DNA of 64,000 nucleotides from Cyclina sinensis (lineage: Eukaryota > Mollusca > Bivalvia > Venerida > Veneridae): the NCBI GenBank assembly GCA_012932295.1, contig JAAONU010000010.1:26293605-26357604 (forward strand). Direction: 5' to 3'. Positions 49,901 to 59,695 of the stretch are shown here, piece after piece (the stretch's first letter is position 1; the number at the start of each line of letters is the position of its first letter). The notes beneath the pieces are model-generated. The model had not been told where the DNA came from and ran no database searches. It worked only from the letters and a program-made list of their open reading frames with translations. A program made the position numbers and the translations under genes.

Positions 49901-52900
49901 AGTCTCGTTTCAGTTATCTATCCCATCCATGATCCATCGCATGTCTGAAGAACTTGTTTGGCAGCTCAAGGCATTGGCCATAAAATCCGATTACTTGACA
50001 AGGTGTATGAACGAAAGTCTATTTTTTCATTCTTTTAGCTTGACCAAATACTGGATGTTTTCAGGTTCAAAGTAATGAAACGCCAAATATGCCAATGTCG
50101 TAAAATATGTTTGAGTATATTAAAGGCTAGTTGATAGCGAATGGTTAAATTAACAAACCTTCTCGTTTCTTTTTCTCACGAATTTGTTCCAGTAGTTCAT
50201 CAGAAGGTTCTTCCCCTCGTTCATAGCACTCAAGTAAATCAACAATTAAGGGCTGGTTTGTCTCTTTCAGGCATTCTTTGAATTTTGTATACCCCTTCAT
50301 GCCTTTGCTTCTGACAATGTCTAAACATTTGTTGTTTTTGACAAGAACATTCCCTATCTCCTGTGTGAACATAGACAATTAAAAACAATCTGGTATAGTA
50401 AATATTTTAAAGGCGACTTCGAAATAATAGAAAAAAACAAAACAAAAAAACAATAATAATAATGATAGAAAATAAATAAAACAACGAATGCTCCCGGAGG
50501 TGCATGTTTGCCTATAAAATGATTCTAAGTAAATAAAAATAACATTTCGTGGGCTTAGCGCAAAACGGTCGTTTTTTTTTTAATTTTCTTCATTTTTGCT
50601 AGTATTTTAAAGGTGCCTTTAACCTGTGAAAAACTTAACATTTTAATCTGCACAGAAGCTTGTTCAAATAATCAGTTGGCATAAGGTTGTATCAGACTGC
50701 TTTACTACAAAGCAGTCGGCAGTCTGAAAGACAGCTAAATCCCCTTCCGCAGCGGACATGAATGTGTACTTCTTGACCTTTAACCAACCATGACCTTGAT
50801 ATTGTGCCATACATATAATAAGCACATAGTCTCATAATAGTAATTACTTGTGCCAAGTTATTTAAAATCTTCCATAGAGTCAAAAAGTTATGGAGAACAT
50901 TTATGGTAGCAACCTGGATGTTGGGTTCTGCACATCGCGTCATAGTGGTGATCATAAATTATGTGCAAAGTAATCAAAAAATTTTCGTTAGTCAAGTTAG
51001 TAAGTTATGGTGCAGACTTGAAATGTGGATATTTGACATTTAACTGTGACCTTGACCTTGTGGGTAGCAACCCAATTATTGCACTTTGCACATCGTCTCA
51101 TAATGGTGATCACTTGTGCCAAGTTATTTCAAAAATGTTTCAGCGGTTGAAAAGTTATGGAGCGGACACGAAATGTAGACTTTTTAACACTTGACCTTTA
51201 AAGGGATACACATGCAAATGAATGCCAAAAAATTAAAACTGAAATTATTTGCTCAAATAACGTCCAATATGAAGAACTTTAAATTCCAAGTATGTTTGTC
51301 CATATACATAAAGTGAAATGCATGCTTGAATGTTAATATTTTAACGTTCTTTAACTGAGAGTAAAACACTAACGGTTATTTTAAATAGGCCACGTGACAA
51401 AAACAGCCAATCATCATGTCTAGGTACTTCAGGTACTTTGACAGGTACTTCAACCGTCCAATCATTCACTGCAAAATTTAGCGCGAAATCTAAATCTATT
51501 ATCTAGACCCACGTGGGTCAAGTTAGGAAACTACCCGGTTTTTCGTTTCAATAGAGGAAATCTTTGTTACTTGGACTGATCAATGTATTTATTTCGAGCG
51601 CATTTATAGTATTTTGATTGAGGAAACGTGAAAGCAATCATAAAACTTTTGCCTGTATATCCCTTTAAAGCGACTGACTGACAAAATTGTGCTGAATTTT
51701 TTAATTCTTTCAAATTAAAGAGGATTTAATATACTATGGAAAAAATATAATATTATGCTTCTATACACCATGAAACCTGGAAAAAAAGTTTTGACTTAAC
51801 CAGGATTAGAACCCACGACCTTTCGGTCAGTAAAATGTAGAACGACGACTTAGACCTAGTTAATAGATTGCCACAAAATTAATTTTATAACTACAGTATC
51901 TACCCCGTGACTAACGGGGTAAACTTTTTACCGATAAAAGTGTGTAAAACTTTATATTTTGATGTTTTTCTGTAGCAAAAACTGAGTCAGTAACTAAGTT
52001 TAAATATGTTCTTCACGATTACAGCAAAAATTTCAAGATGTATAAACATTTTCTTTTTATCATAGTCCGTGAGTCAGTCGCTTTAAGTGTGACCTGAACC
52101 TTGGGGGTAGCAACGCAATAATTGCGCTCTGCACAATAGTGATCACTTGTGCCAAGTTATTTCAAAAATTTTTCAGCAGTTTAAAAGTTATGGAGCGGAC
52201 ACGAAAGTGTTACGGACTGACAGACGGACGGACGGAAGGACGGACGTAGGACTGACAGACGGACTGACAGAAGAAGCCATTCCTATGATCCCCTCCCCGG
52301 TTTGCGAAAGGGGATTAATGAACTGAGAGTACATCAGTAGTTAAACTATCAACACCTACATCAGTAGTTTCGCTATCAACGCCTATATCAGAAGTTTCAC
52401 TATCAACACCTACACCAGTAGTTTCGATATCAACGCCAATATCAGTAATTTCGCTATCAACACCTACATCAGTAGTTTCACTATCAACACCTACACCAGT
52501 AGTTTCACTATCAACACCTACACCAGAAGTTTCGATATCAACGCCAATATCAGTAGTTTCGCTATCAACGCCTATATCAGTAGTTTCACTATCAACACCT
52601 ACACCAGAGGTTTTGATATCAACGCCAATAACAGTAGTTTCGCTATCAACACCTACATCAGTAGTTTCGATATCAACGCCAATATCAGTAGTTTCGATAT
52701 CAACGCCAATATCAGTAATTTCGCTATCAACACCTACATCAGTAGTTTCACTATCAACACCTACACCAGTAGTTTCACTATCAACACCTACACCAGAAGT
52801 TTCGATATCAACGCCAATATCAGTAGTTTAGCTATCAACGCCTATATCAGTAGTTTCACTATCAACACCTACACCAGAGGTTTTGATATCAACGCCAATA

Positions 52901-55900
52901 ACAGTAGTTTCGCTATCAACACCTACATCAGTAGTTTCGATATCAACGCCAATATCAGTAGTTTCGATATCAACGCCAATATCAGTAATTTCGCTATCAA
53001 CACCTACATCAGTAGTTTCACTATCAACACCTACACCAGTAGTTTCACTATCAACACCTACACCAGAAGTTTCGATATCAACGCCAATATCAGTAGTTTC
53101 GCTATCAACGCCTATATCAGTAGTTTCACTATCAACACCTACACCAGAGGTTTTGATATCAACGCCAATAACAGTAGTTTCGCTATCAACACCTACATCA
53201 GTAGTTTCGATATCAACGCCAATATCAGTAGTTTCGCTAGCAACACCTACATCAGTAGTTTCGATATCAACGCCAATATCAGTAGTTTCGCTATCAACAC
53301 CTACATCAGTAGTTTCGATATCAACGCCAATATCAGTAGTTTCGCTAGCAACACCTACATCAGTAGTTCGATTATCAACACCTACATCAGTAGTTTCACT
53401 ATCAACACCTACATCAGTAGTTTCACTATCACCATCTACATCAGTAGTTTCACTATCAACACCTACCTCAGTATTTTCACTACCAACATCTACATCAGTA
53501 GTTTCATTATCAACACCTATATCAGAAGTTTCATTATCACCACCTACATCAGTATCTTAACTATCAACGCCTCAATCAGTAGTTTCACCATCAACACATA
53601 TATCAGTAGCTTCACTATCAACATCTACATCAGTAGTATCACTATCAACACCTACATCAGTATGTTTTCTTTCAACACCTACCTCAGTATTTTCACAATC
53701 AACACCTACCTCAGTATTTTCACTACCAACATCTACCTCAGTATTTTCACAATCAACACCTACATCAGTATTTTCACTATCAACACCTACACCAGTATTT
53801 TTAATATCAACACCTACATCAGTGTTTTTATTTTAAACACATACATCAGTATGTTTTCTATCAACACCTACCTCAGTATTTTCACTATCAACACCTACAT
53901 CAGTGTTTTCATTTTAAACACATACATCAGTATGTTTTATCAACACCTATATCAGTATTTTCACTATCAAGACCTACACCAGTATTTTTACTATCAACAA
54001 CTACATCAGTATTTCTCACTTTCAACACCTACATCAGTAGTTTCACTATCAACACCTACATCAGTATTTTTCACTATCAACACCTACATCAGTATTTTTC
54101 ACTATCAACACCTACATCAGTAGTTTCACTATCAACACCTACATCAGTATTTTTCACTATCAACACCTACATCAGTAGTTTCCCTGTCACCACCTACATC
54201 AGTATTTTTACTATCAACAACTATATCAGTGTTTTCATTTTAAACACCTTCATCTGTATTTTAGCTATATATCAACACCTACATCAGTTATTTTCACTAT
54301 CAACGCCTACATCAGTATTTTTACTTTCAACACCTACATAAGTGTTTTCACTATTAACACCTACATCAGCATTTTTACTTTCAACACCTACATAAGTGTT
54401 TTCACTATAAACACCTTCATCAGTATTTCTACTTTCAACACCTACATAAGTATTTTCACTATCAACACCTACATCAGCATTTTTACTTTCAACACCTACA
54501 TAAGTGTTTTCACTATCAACACCTACATCGTCATTTTTACTTTCAACACCTACATAAGTGTTTTCACTATCAACACCTTCATCAGCATTTTTACTTTCAA
54601 CACCTACATAACTGCTTTCACTATCAACACCTACATCAGCATTTTTACTTTCAACACCTACATAAGTGTTTTCACTCTCAACACCTACATCAGTATTTTC
54701 ACTATCAAGCTCTACATCAGCATTTTCACTATCAACACCTACATCAGCATTTTCACTATAAACACCTACATCAGTATGTTTACTATCAACACCTACATCA
54801 GCATTTTCACTATGAACACCTACATCAGAATTTTCACTATCAACACCTACATCAGTATATTTACTATCAACACCTACATCAGTATTTTTACTATCAACAC
54901 CTATATCAGTATGTTAACTATCAACACATACATCAGTATTTTCGATATGAACATCTACATCAGTATTTTCACTATTAACATCTACATCAGTATGTTTACT
55001 TTTAACACCTACATAAGTATTTTTACAATTAACACCTACATCAGTATGTTTACTATCAACACCTACATCAGTATCACTATCGACAAATGCCTCAGTATTC
55101 CATAATCAACATCTACACTTTATTATCATCACCTACATCATAATTTTTAATATCACTACCTACAACAGTATTTTTAGTATCAACATCTACATCAGTATTT
55201 TCACTATCGACAAATGCCTCAGTAATTTCGCTTTTAAAACCTACATCAGTATTTTTACTATCAACACCTACATCGGTATTTTCACTGTTTAAGCCTAAAT
55301 CAGTATTTCCATTATCAACACCTACATCTGTATTTTACTAACAATACCTACATCAGTATTCTGCTATCAACTCCTACATCTGTATTTTGCTATCAACACC
55401 TACATCTGTATTTTTCTATCAACACCTACATCTGTAAATTACTATCAACACCTACATCTGTATTTTGCTATCAACACCTACATCTGTATTTTCCTATTAA
55501 CACCTACATCTGTATTTTACTATCAACACCTACATCTGTATTTTACTATCAACATCTACAACAGTATTTTTCTATCAAAAACTACAACAGTATTTTACAA
55601 TTTACACCTACATCTGTATTTTACTATCAACACCTACATCTGTATTTTGCTATCAACACCTACATCTGTATTTTACTATCAACACCTACAACAGTATTTT
55701 TCTATCAAAATCTACAACAGTATTTTACAATTTACACCTACATCTGTATTTTACTATCAACACCTACATCTGTATGTTGCTATCAACACCTACATCTGTA
55801 TTTTGCTATCAACACCTACATCTGTATTTTACTATCAACACCTACAACAGGATTTTTCTATCAAAACCTACAACAGTATTTTACAATTTACACCTACATT

Positions 55901-58900
55901 TGTATTTTACTATCAACACCTACAACAGTATTTTTCTATCAAAACCTACAACAGTATTTTACAATTTACACCTACATCTGTATTTTGCTATCAACACCTA
56001 CATCTGTATTTTGCTATCAACACCTATATCTGTATTTTACTATCAACTCCTACATCTGTATTTTGCTATCAACACCTACATCTGTATTTTGCTATCAACA
56101 CCTACATCTATATTTTTCTATCAACACCTACATCTGTAAATTACTATCAACACCTACATCTGTATTTTGCTATCAACACCTACATCTGTATTTTGCTATC
56201 AACACCTACATCTGTATTTTACTATCAACACCTACAACAGGATTTTTCTATCAAAACCTACAACAGTATTTTACAATTTACACCTACATCTGTATTTTAC
56301 TATCAACACCTACAACAGTATTTTTCTATCAAAACCTACAACAGTATTTTACAATTTACACCTACATCTGTATTTTGCTATCAACACCTACATCTGTATT
56401 TTGCTATCAACACCTATATCTGTATTTTACTATCAACTCCTACATCTGTATTTTGCTATCAACACCTACATCTGTATTTTACTATCAACACCTACAACAG
56501 TATTTTTCTATCAAAAACTACAACAGTATTTTACAATTTACACCTACATCTGTATTTTACTATCAACACCTACATCTGTTTTTTGCTATCAACACCTACA
56601 TCTGTATTTTACTATCAACACCTACAACAGTATTTTTCTATCAAAATCTACAACAGTATTTTACAATTTACACCTACATCTGTATTTTACTATCAACACT
56701 TACATCTGTATTTTGCTATCAACACCTACATCTGCATTTTGCTATCAACACCTACATCTGTATTTTACTATCAACACCTACAACAGTATTTTTCTATCAA
56801 AACCTACAACAGTATTTTACAATTTACACCTACATCTGTATTTTACTATCAACACCTACAACAGTATTTTTCTATCAAAACCTACTACAGTATTTTACAA
56901 TTTACACCTACATCTGTATTTTGCTATCAACATCTACATCTGTATTTTGCTATCAACACCTACATCTGTATTTTACTATCAACACCTACATTTGTATTTT
57001 GCTATAAACACCTACATCTGTATTTTACTATCAACACCTACATCTGTATTTTACTATCAACACCTACGTCTGTATTTTACTATCAACACCTACGTCTGTA
57101 TTTTACTATCAACACCTACATCTGTATTTTACTATCAACACCTACATCTGTATTTTGCTATCAACACCTACATCTGTATTTTACTATCAACATCTACATC
57201 TGTATTTTGCTATCAACACATACATCTGTATTTTGCTATCAACACCTACATCTGTATTTTGCTATCAACACCTACATCTGTATTTTGCTATCAACACCTA
57301 CATCTGTATTTTACTATCAACACCTACATCTGTATTCTACTATCAACATCTACATCTGTATTTTACTATCAACACCTACATCTGTATTTTACAATTAACA
57401 CCTACATATGTATTTTACTATCAACACCTTCATCAGTAATTCCACTATCAACACCTACATCTGTAGTTTACTATCAACACAACATCTGTATTTTGCTATT
57501 AACACCTACATCTGTAGTTTACTATCAACACAACATCTGTATTTTGCTATTAACACCTACATCTGTATTTTACTATCAACATCTACATCTGTATTTTACT
57601 ATCAACACCTACATCTGTATTTTTACTATCAACACCTACATCTGTATTTTACTATCAACACCTACATCTGTATTTTGCTATCAACACCTATATCTGTATT
57701 TTGCTATCAACACCTATATCTGTATTTTACTATCAACACCTACATCTGTATTTTACTATCAACACCTACATCAGTATTTTGCTATCAACACCTACATCTG
57801 TATTTTGCTATCAACACCTACATCAGTATTTTGCTATCAACACCTACATCTGTATTTTACAATTAACACCTACATCTGTATTTTACTATCAACACCTTCA
57901 TCAGTAATTCCACTATCAACACCTACATCTGTAGTTTACTATCAACACAACATCTGTATTTTGCTATCAACACCTACATCTGTATTTTACTATCAACATC
58001 TACATCTGTATTTTACTATAAACACCTACATCTGTATTTTTACTATCAACACCTACAACTGTATTTTACTATCAACACCTACATCTGTATTTTACTATCA
58101 ACACCTACATCTGTATTTTTCTATCAACACCTACATCTGTATTTTACTATCAACACCTACATCTGTATTTTACTATCAACACCTACATCTGTATTTTGCT
58201 ATCAACACCTACATCTGTATTTTGCTATCAACACCTATATCTGTATTTTGCTATCAACACCTACATCTGTATTTTACTATCAACACCTACATCTGTATTT
58301 TACTATCAACACCTACATCTGTATTTTACTATCAACATGTACATCTGTATTTTACTATCAACACCTACATCTGTATTTTACTATCAACACCTACATCTGT
58401 ATTTTACTATCAACACCTACATCTGAATTTTACAATTAACACCTATATCTGTATTTTACTATCAACACCTTCATCAGTAATTCCACTATCAACACCTACA
58501 TCTGTAGTGTACTATCAACACAACATCAGTATTTTACTATCAACACCTACATCTTTATTTTACTATCAACACCTGCATCAGTATTTTACTATCAACACCT
58601 ACTTCGGTATTTTACTATCAACACCTATATCTATATTTTACTATCAACACCTACATCAGTATTTTACTATCAACACCTTCTTCGGTATTTTACTATCAAC
58701 ACCTATATCTATATTTTACTATCAACACCTACATCAGTATTTTACTATCAACACCTATATCAGTATTTTTTAATAGATAAATTAAATAAACATCAAAACT
58801 GTTAATAACAAAAATAGTTAAAAAACCTTCTTACTTGCATAAGTTCATGTTTTTCATCAAGATTTAAAGAAAATAGTAAAGCTTTTTACTCTCCTGAAAA

Positions 58901-59695
58901 GTTATTAAAATTTCAGTTACGACCGTTTTGCGCTAAGCCCACGGTTTGTGTATGTCCTTTTAAGCTTGTTTATACTGTCATAGAATCTGCATTCCAAGTT
59001 TTATAGAAATTTGTAACATGACCTTGACATCAGATTACAGTGGTTATAAATGCCTCTCATTCTGATACTGAAGCTTCCCATTTCATGGTTATTAAGAAAG
59101 TCATTACTGAGAAATAGTATATGCACAGGAAGTACGATAGAATATTGTATGTAGTAAAATCAAAGAATCATTAAAAATAACCATTCATCACCATTGTTTA
59201 AATATATAAATCATAATTATCTGAATGAATGAATGAATGAATGAATGAAAAATAATCCATATCATGATTGTAACAAATACATCTACCCATATTATTGAAG
59301 CTTCCCATAAAGTTTAACTGAATTCTAGGCACGGGTTATTGATTAATAACCTGGACATAGAAAGTGTTTCAGGGGAATCAAGAGCGCAAAAAATGTGAGA
59401 AATAAACTCAATGCCTTTTATGTTGGTACTATGAGCGTCTCCTCCCGGTGCTCAAATTCCCTATAAACTATCATTTAATTCACACAGTGCTATAGTAGAT
59501 ATTTAGTTAATATATCAAACGTAAACATATGATTATTAAGCCAATGATCATGGCTTGTAAAATATGTCTACTTACTCTGATAGCCGTGGCTTCTTTATGA
59601 TTAAATAGGACACAGTTCACAGCAACTTCCATCATCTGATCTAGACACAGGATTTTCACAAGATCCTGTTTTGTTTGACCAAGGGCGAATTCCAT
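30043..59695 (-). CDS. CARD-NACHT NLR-like gene, three joined coding exons
   Basis: The joined exons 59576-59695, 50159-50360 and 30043-32489 encode 922 residues. Phases agree at both junctions: AGA/GAG is phase 0, and G/AC forms one Asp codon. Residues 1-107 are a helical CARD-like domain. Next come a pre-NACHT linker (about 108-180), a NACHT ATPase (about 181-400), a helical region containing the HKTVQEFFASLY motif (521-532), and a divergent leucine-rich region (about 640-880). NLR proteins of this plan act in the cytosol as innate sensors, where the CARD recruits partners, NACHT drives nucleotide-dependent oligomerisation and the C-terminus senses. The role in this animal is inferred. Introns are about 9.2 and 17.7 kb and are filled with repeats. 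An acceptor-like site 11 bases upstream of the ATG implies a further non-coding 5' exon. Confidence 0.75.
32925..33230. mobile_element. Diverged copy of the AGCGACTGAC MITE
   Basis: TTAATGCAACTGATTCTCAG resembles the MITE end at 51669. The interior shares ATGCTTCTATACACCA and CCTTTCGGTCAGTAAAA with 51755-51835. The minus strand has a tRNA-like TGGCTCAGTTACAGTAG and GGTTCGGATCCTG. The right end is unclear. A perfect 10-bp hairpin (32899-32920) lies just outside the left end. Confidence 0.5.
34405..34670 (+). mobile_element. tRNA-derived SINE
   Basis: The head has box A-like CTCAGTGGTTAAGGCG and box B-like GGGTTTGAACCCAGG with normal tRNA spacing. The anticodon arm is degenerate, so it is not a working tRNA. 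The body runs on for about 190 bases. The 3' end is uncertain. Confidence 0.5.
34790..35760. repeat. GGGAGATAA tandem-unit repeat with GGAC tail
   Basis: Six units of about 150 bp (GGGAGATAATT, AGTTATGGTTCT, CTGTGTGAAG, ATTCCGGACAAGCATTA) end in GTGACGGACGGACGGAAGGA near 35686 and GGACAAGATGGCAACAATAT. It lies in NLR intron 2. Confidence 0.7.
35780..35905. repeat. Short TTTC microsatellite
   Basis: About 120 bases of imperfect TTTC repeats with TGTC variants. Confidence 0.9.
36673..40870. repeat. 4.2-kb TTTC-type satellite in NLR intron 2
   Basis: Almost pure pyrimidine on the plus strand, based on CTTT with a recurrent longer motif CTTACTTTCTTTGTGTTC every 40-55 bases. The long Phe, Leu, Ser and Cys open frames on this strand arise because the repeat has no stop codons. 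At about 40463-40590 the strand polarity flips (GAAAG), beginning an embedded foldback. Confidence 0.95.
40463..40893. repeat. 430-bp foldback embedded at the edge of the TTTC satellite
   Basis: The left end TGACCGAACACCAGAATGT is matched in reverse complement at 40876-40893, and homology continues through ATACAAAGAAAGAAAG and ACACAAAGAAAG. The arms therefore consist of the microsatellite itself plus a non-repetitive terminal motif, like a MITE with short inverted ends. Confidence 0.65.
40900..43180. other. Intronic sequence, mostly unique
   Basis: AT-rich. It contains only the CpG promoter-like patch at 41.4 kb. No exon or element seen. Confidence 0.4.
41369..41450 (-). promoter_or_regulatory. 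CpG-containing promoter-like patch inside NLR intron 2
   Basis: In very AT-rich surroundings, this patch carries many CpGs. On the minus strand it has a YY1-like AAATATGGCG, an ETS-like GCGGAAGTG, and then a perfect donor GTAAGT from 41368. The layout resembles the 27.1-kb first exon. It could be an alternative promoter whose non-coding exon splices to the NACHT exon, or a relic promoter of something else. There is no ATG-led frame worth reporting. Confidence 0.3.
43185..43450 (+). pseudogene. Decayed L1-like LINE endonuclease fragment
   Basis: The plus strand reads IYAPNNVYRG and then, after a stop, HPLILRGDYNCALNN (GDYN at 43282-43293), the order and spacing of the L1 endonuclease motifs. 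Several stops and frame breaks follow. The remainder of the element is not visible. Confidence 0.6.
43451..46924. other. Intronic sequence, mostly unique
   Basis: AT-rich, with a short TTTC tract near 45240 and the A run. The frame at 45848-46090 is hydrophobic only because of T runs. No gene seen. Confidence 0.4.
44899..44920. repeat. Poly(A) run of 22
   Basis: Simple A run with no recognisable retroelement upstream on either strand. Confidence 0.9.
46925..46999. repeat. Compound microsatellite AG, AC, ATG
   Basis: About 21 AG, then five AC, then six ATG units. The flanks have CpGs and a TGACGTCA site at 47039-47046. The minus-strand frame through it is a repeat artefact. Confidence 0.9.
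48069..48208. mobile_element. Small MITE-like hairpin with TAATGGCC ends
   Basis: GTGTTTTCATAATGGCCTA (48071-48089) and its complement at 48187-48206 face each other 140 bases apart. Single GGCCATTATGAA copies at 47640-47760 suggest older relatives nearby. Confidence 0.5.
48536..49085. mobile_element. Probable DNA-transposon relic with GGGGCGTAGCC ends
   Basis: The left edge GGGGCGTAGCCAGC and the right edge TAGCTATGCCACT are imperfect inverted ends (GGCGTAGCCA and GGCATAGCTA). The first 130 bases inside are GC-rich, unlike the region. No duplication was identified and no transposase. Confidence 0.4.
49569..49825 (+). mobile_element. tRNA-Thr-like SINE
   Basis: The head GGGGCGGATCAGTGGTCCAG is followed by a perfect anticodon stem-loop CTGGACTTGTAATCCAG (loop CTTGTAA, anticodon TGT, threonine), a box-B-like GGGTTTGATCTCCC and a partner CCGCTCC for the acceptor stem. 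An unrelated body ends AATAAATAAACTC. The altered T arm and the body show it is a SINE, not a tRNA gene. Confidence 0.65.
50159..50360 (-). CDS. NLR gene, second coding exon (C-terminal half of CARD)
   Basis: The 202-base exon lies between the acceptor TTCACACAG, ending at 50361, and the donor GTTTGT from 50158. It begins EIGNVLVKNNKCLDIVRSKG, and after that come a segment matching the helix 4-6 signature of CARDs (KFKECLKETNQ, then LIVDLLECY) and a charged tail EQIREKKKRE. CARDs typically carry a run such as 'RG..AF..F...L..T.Q..L..LL', which this follows closely. The exon ends in phase 1, which the NACHT exon needs. It could also be another death-fold domain, but CARD fits best by eye. Confidence 0.72.
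50548..50572 (+). repeat. Left arm of a perfect 25-bp inverted repeat
   Basis: CGTGGGCTTAGCGCAAAACG and the next five bases are repeated exactly, inverted, at 58919-58943. Confidence 0.9.
51202..51664. mobile_element. TTAA-flanked MITE with AGGGATA ends
   Basis: TTAA at 51198-51201 and 51665-51668 flank inverted ends. The left is AGGGATACACATGCAAA. The right, reversed, is AGGGATATACAGGCAAA. It shares its right TTAA with the next MITE. No open frame. Confidence 0.75.
51669..52082. mobile_element. TTAA-flanked MITE with AGCGACTGAC ends and tRNA-like core
   Basis: TTAA at 51665-51668 and 52083-52086 flank ends AGCGACTGACTGAC and GTGAGTCAGTCGCT. The host repeat rejoins as CCTTTAAGTGTGACC. The minus strand near 51800-51850 reads GGGTTCTAATCCTGG, box-B-like, after CTGACCGAAAGGTCGT. 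Confidence 0.75.
52323..55330. repeat. Satellite, 27-bp units
   Basis: Unit of the form TATCAACACCTACATCAGTA plus GTTTCAC. Because 27 is a multiple of 3, long frames of STPTSVVSL repeats appear (for example 52883-53560). A higher-order period of exactly 270 bases links 52613, 52883 and 53153. From about 53.65 kb, the unit variant with TATTTTCAC takes over. Confidence 0.95.
55331..58775. repeat. Satellite, 26-bp units
   Basis: Unit TATCAACACCTACATCTGTA plus TTTTAC or TTTTGC, one base shorter than in the left part. Three units make 26 codons, so open frames of 340-868 residues cycle with a 26-residue period through overlapping frames. A higher-order period of 390 bases (15 units) is seen between 55851 and 56241. 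No start context, promoter or poly(A) signal supports translation. Confidence 0.95.
58919..58943 (-). repeat. Right arm of a perfect 25-bp inverted repeat
   Basis: Exact reverse complement of 50548-50572. It lies 144 bases beyond the satellite and 632 bases short of the exon at 59576. Confidence 0.9.
59576..59695 (-). CDS. NLR gene, first coding exon (N-terminal half of CARD)
   Basis: The 40 codons from the ATG at 59695 begin MEFALGQTKQDLVKIL and end ATAIR, directly followed by the strong donor GTAAGT at 59575-59570. The ATG was chosen because an acceptor-like tract (eight T then CTATAG) ends at 59707, leaving only 11 bases of leader in this exon. The sequence is amphipathic and helical, as expected for CARD helices 1-3. 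Alone it would not be recognisable. Its assignment rests on exact phase agreement with the exon at 50159-50360 and on the CARD pattern of the joined sequence. Confidence 0.68.

Larger units (their letters stand above)
32490..50158 (-). other. Intron 2 of the NLR gene
   Basis: This 17.7-kb intron between the CARD and NACHT exons begins GTTTGT and ends TTTCAG. It contains a TTAA-type MITE relic, a tRNA-derived SINE, a tandem-unit repeat, the 4.2-kb TTTC microsatellite with an embedded foldback, a promoter-like CpG patch at 41.4 kb, a decayed L1-like LINE, a compound microsatellite and further MITE-like pieces. No further convincing exon was found in it. Confidence 0.6.
50690..52322. mobile_element. 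Tandem-unit repeat element with two MITEs inside
   Basis: Units contain AAAGTTATGGAGCGGACACG, TGTGACCTTGACCTTG and GGTGATCACTTGTGCCAAGT. The tail is GACAGACGGACGGACGGAAG near 52210, then TCCCCTCCCCGGTTTGCGAA. Two TTAA MITEs (51202-51664, 51669-52082) interrupt it. Confidence 0.7.
50361..59575 (-). other. Intron 1 of the NLR gene
   Basis: This 9.2-kb intron lies between the two CARD exons, with donor GTAAGT and acceptor CACACAG. Most of it (50548-58943) is enclosed by a perfect 25-bp inverted repeat. It holds a tandem-unit repeat broken by two TTAA MITEs, followed by the 26/27-bp satellite. Confidence 0.6.

Noticed and set aside
52613..58773. Open frames up to 868 residues with 9- or 26-residue repeats, resembling silk or antifreeze-type repeat proteins
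   Set aside because: Several overlapping frames are open together, the unit changes to 26 bases without regard to frame, and the array lies in an intron on the opposite strand of a supported gene.
52323..58775. CRISPR-like regular array
   Set aside because: Units follow each other with no variable spacers and the sequence is animal.
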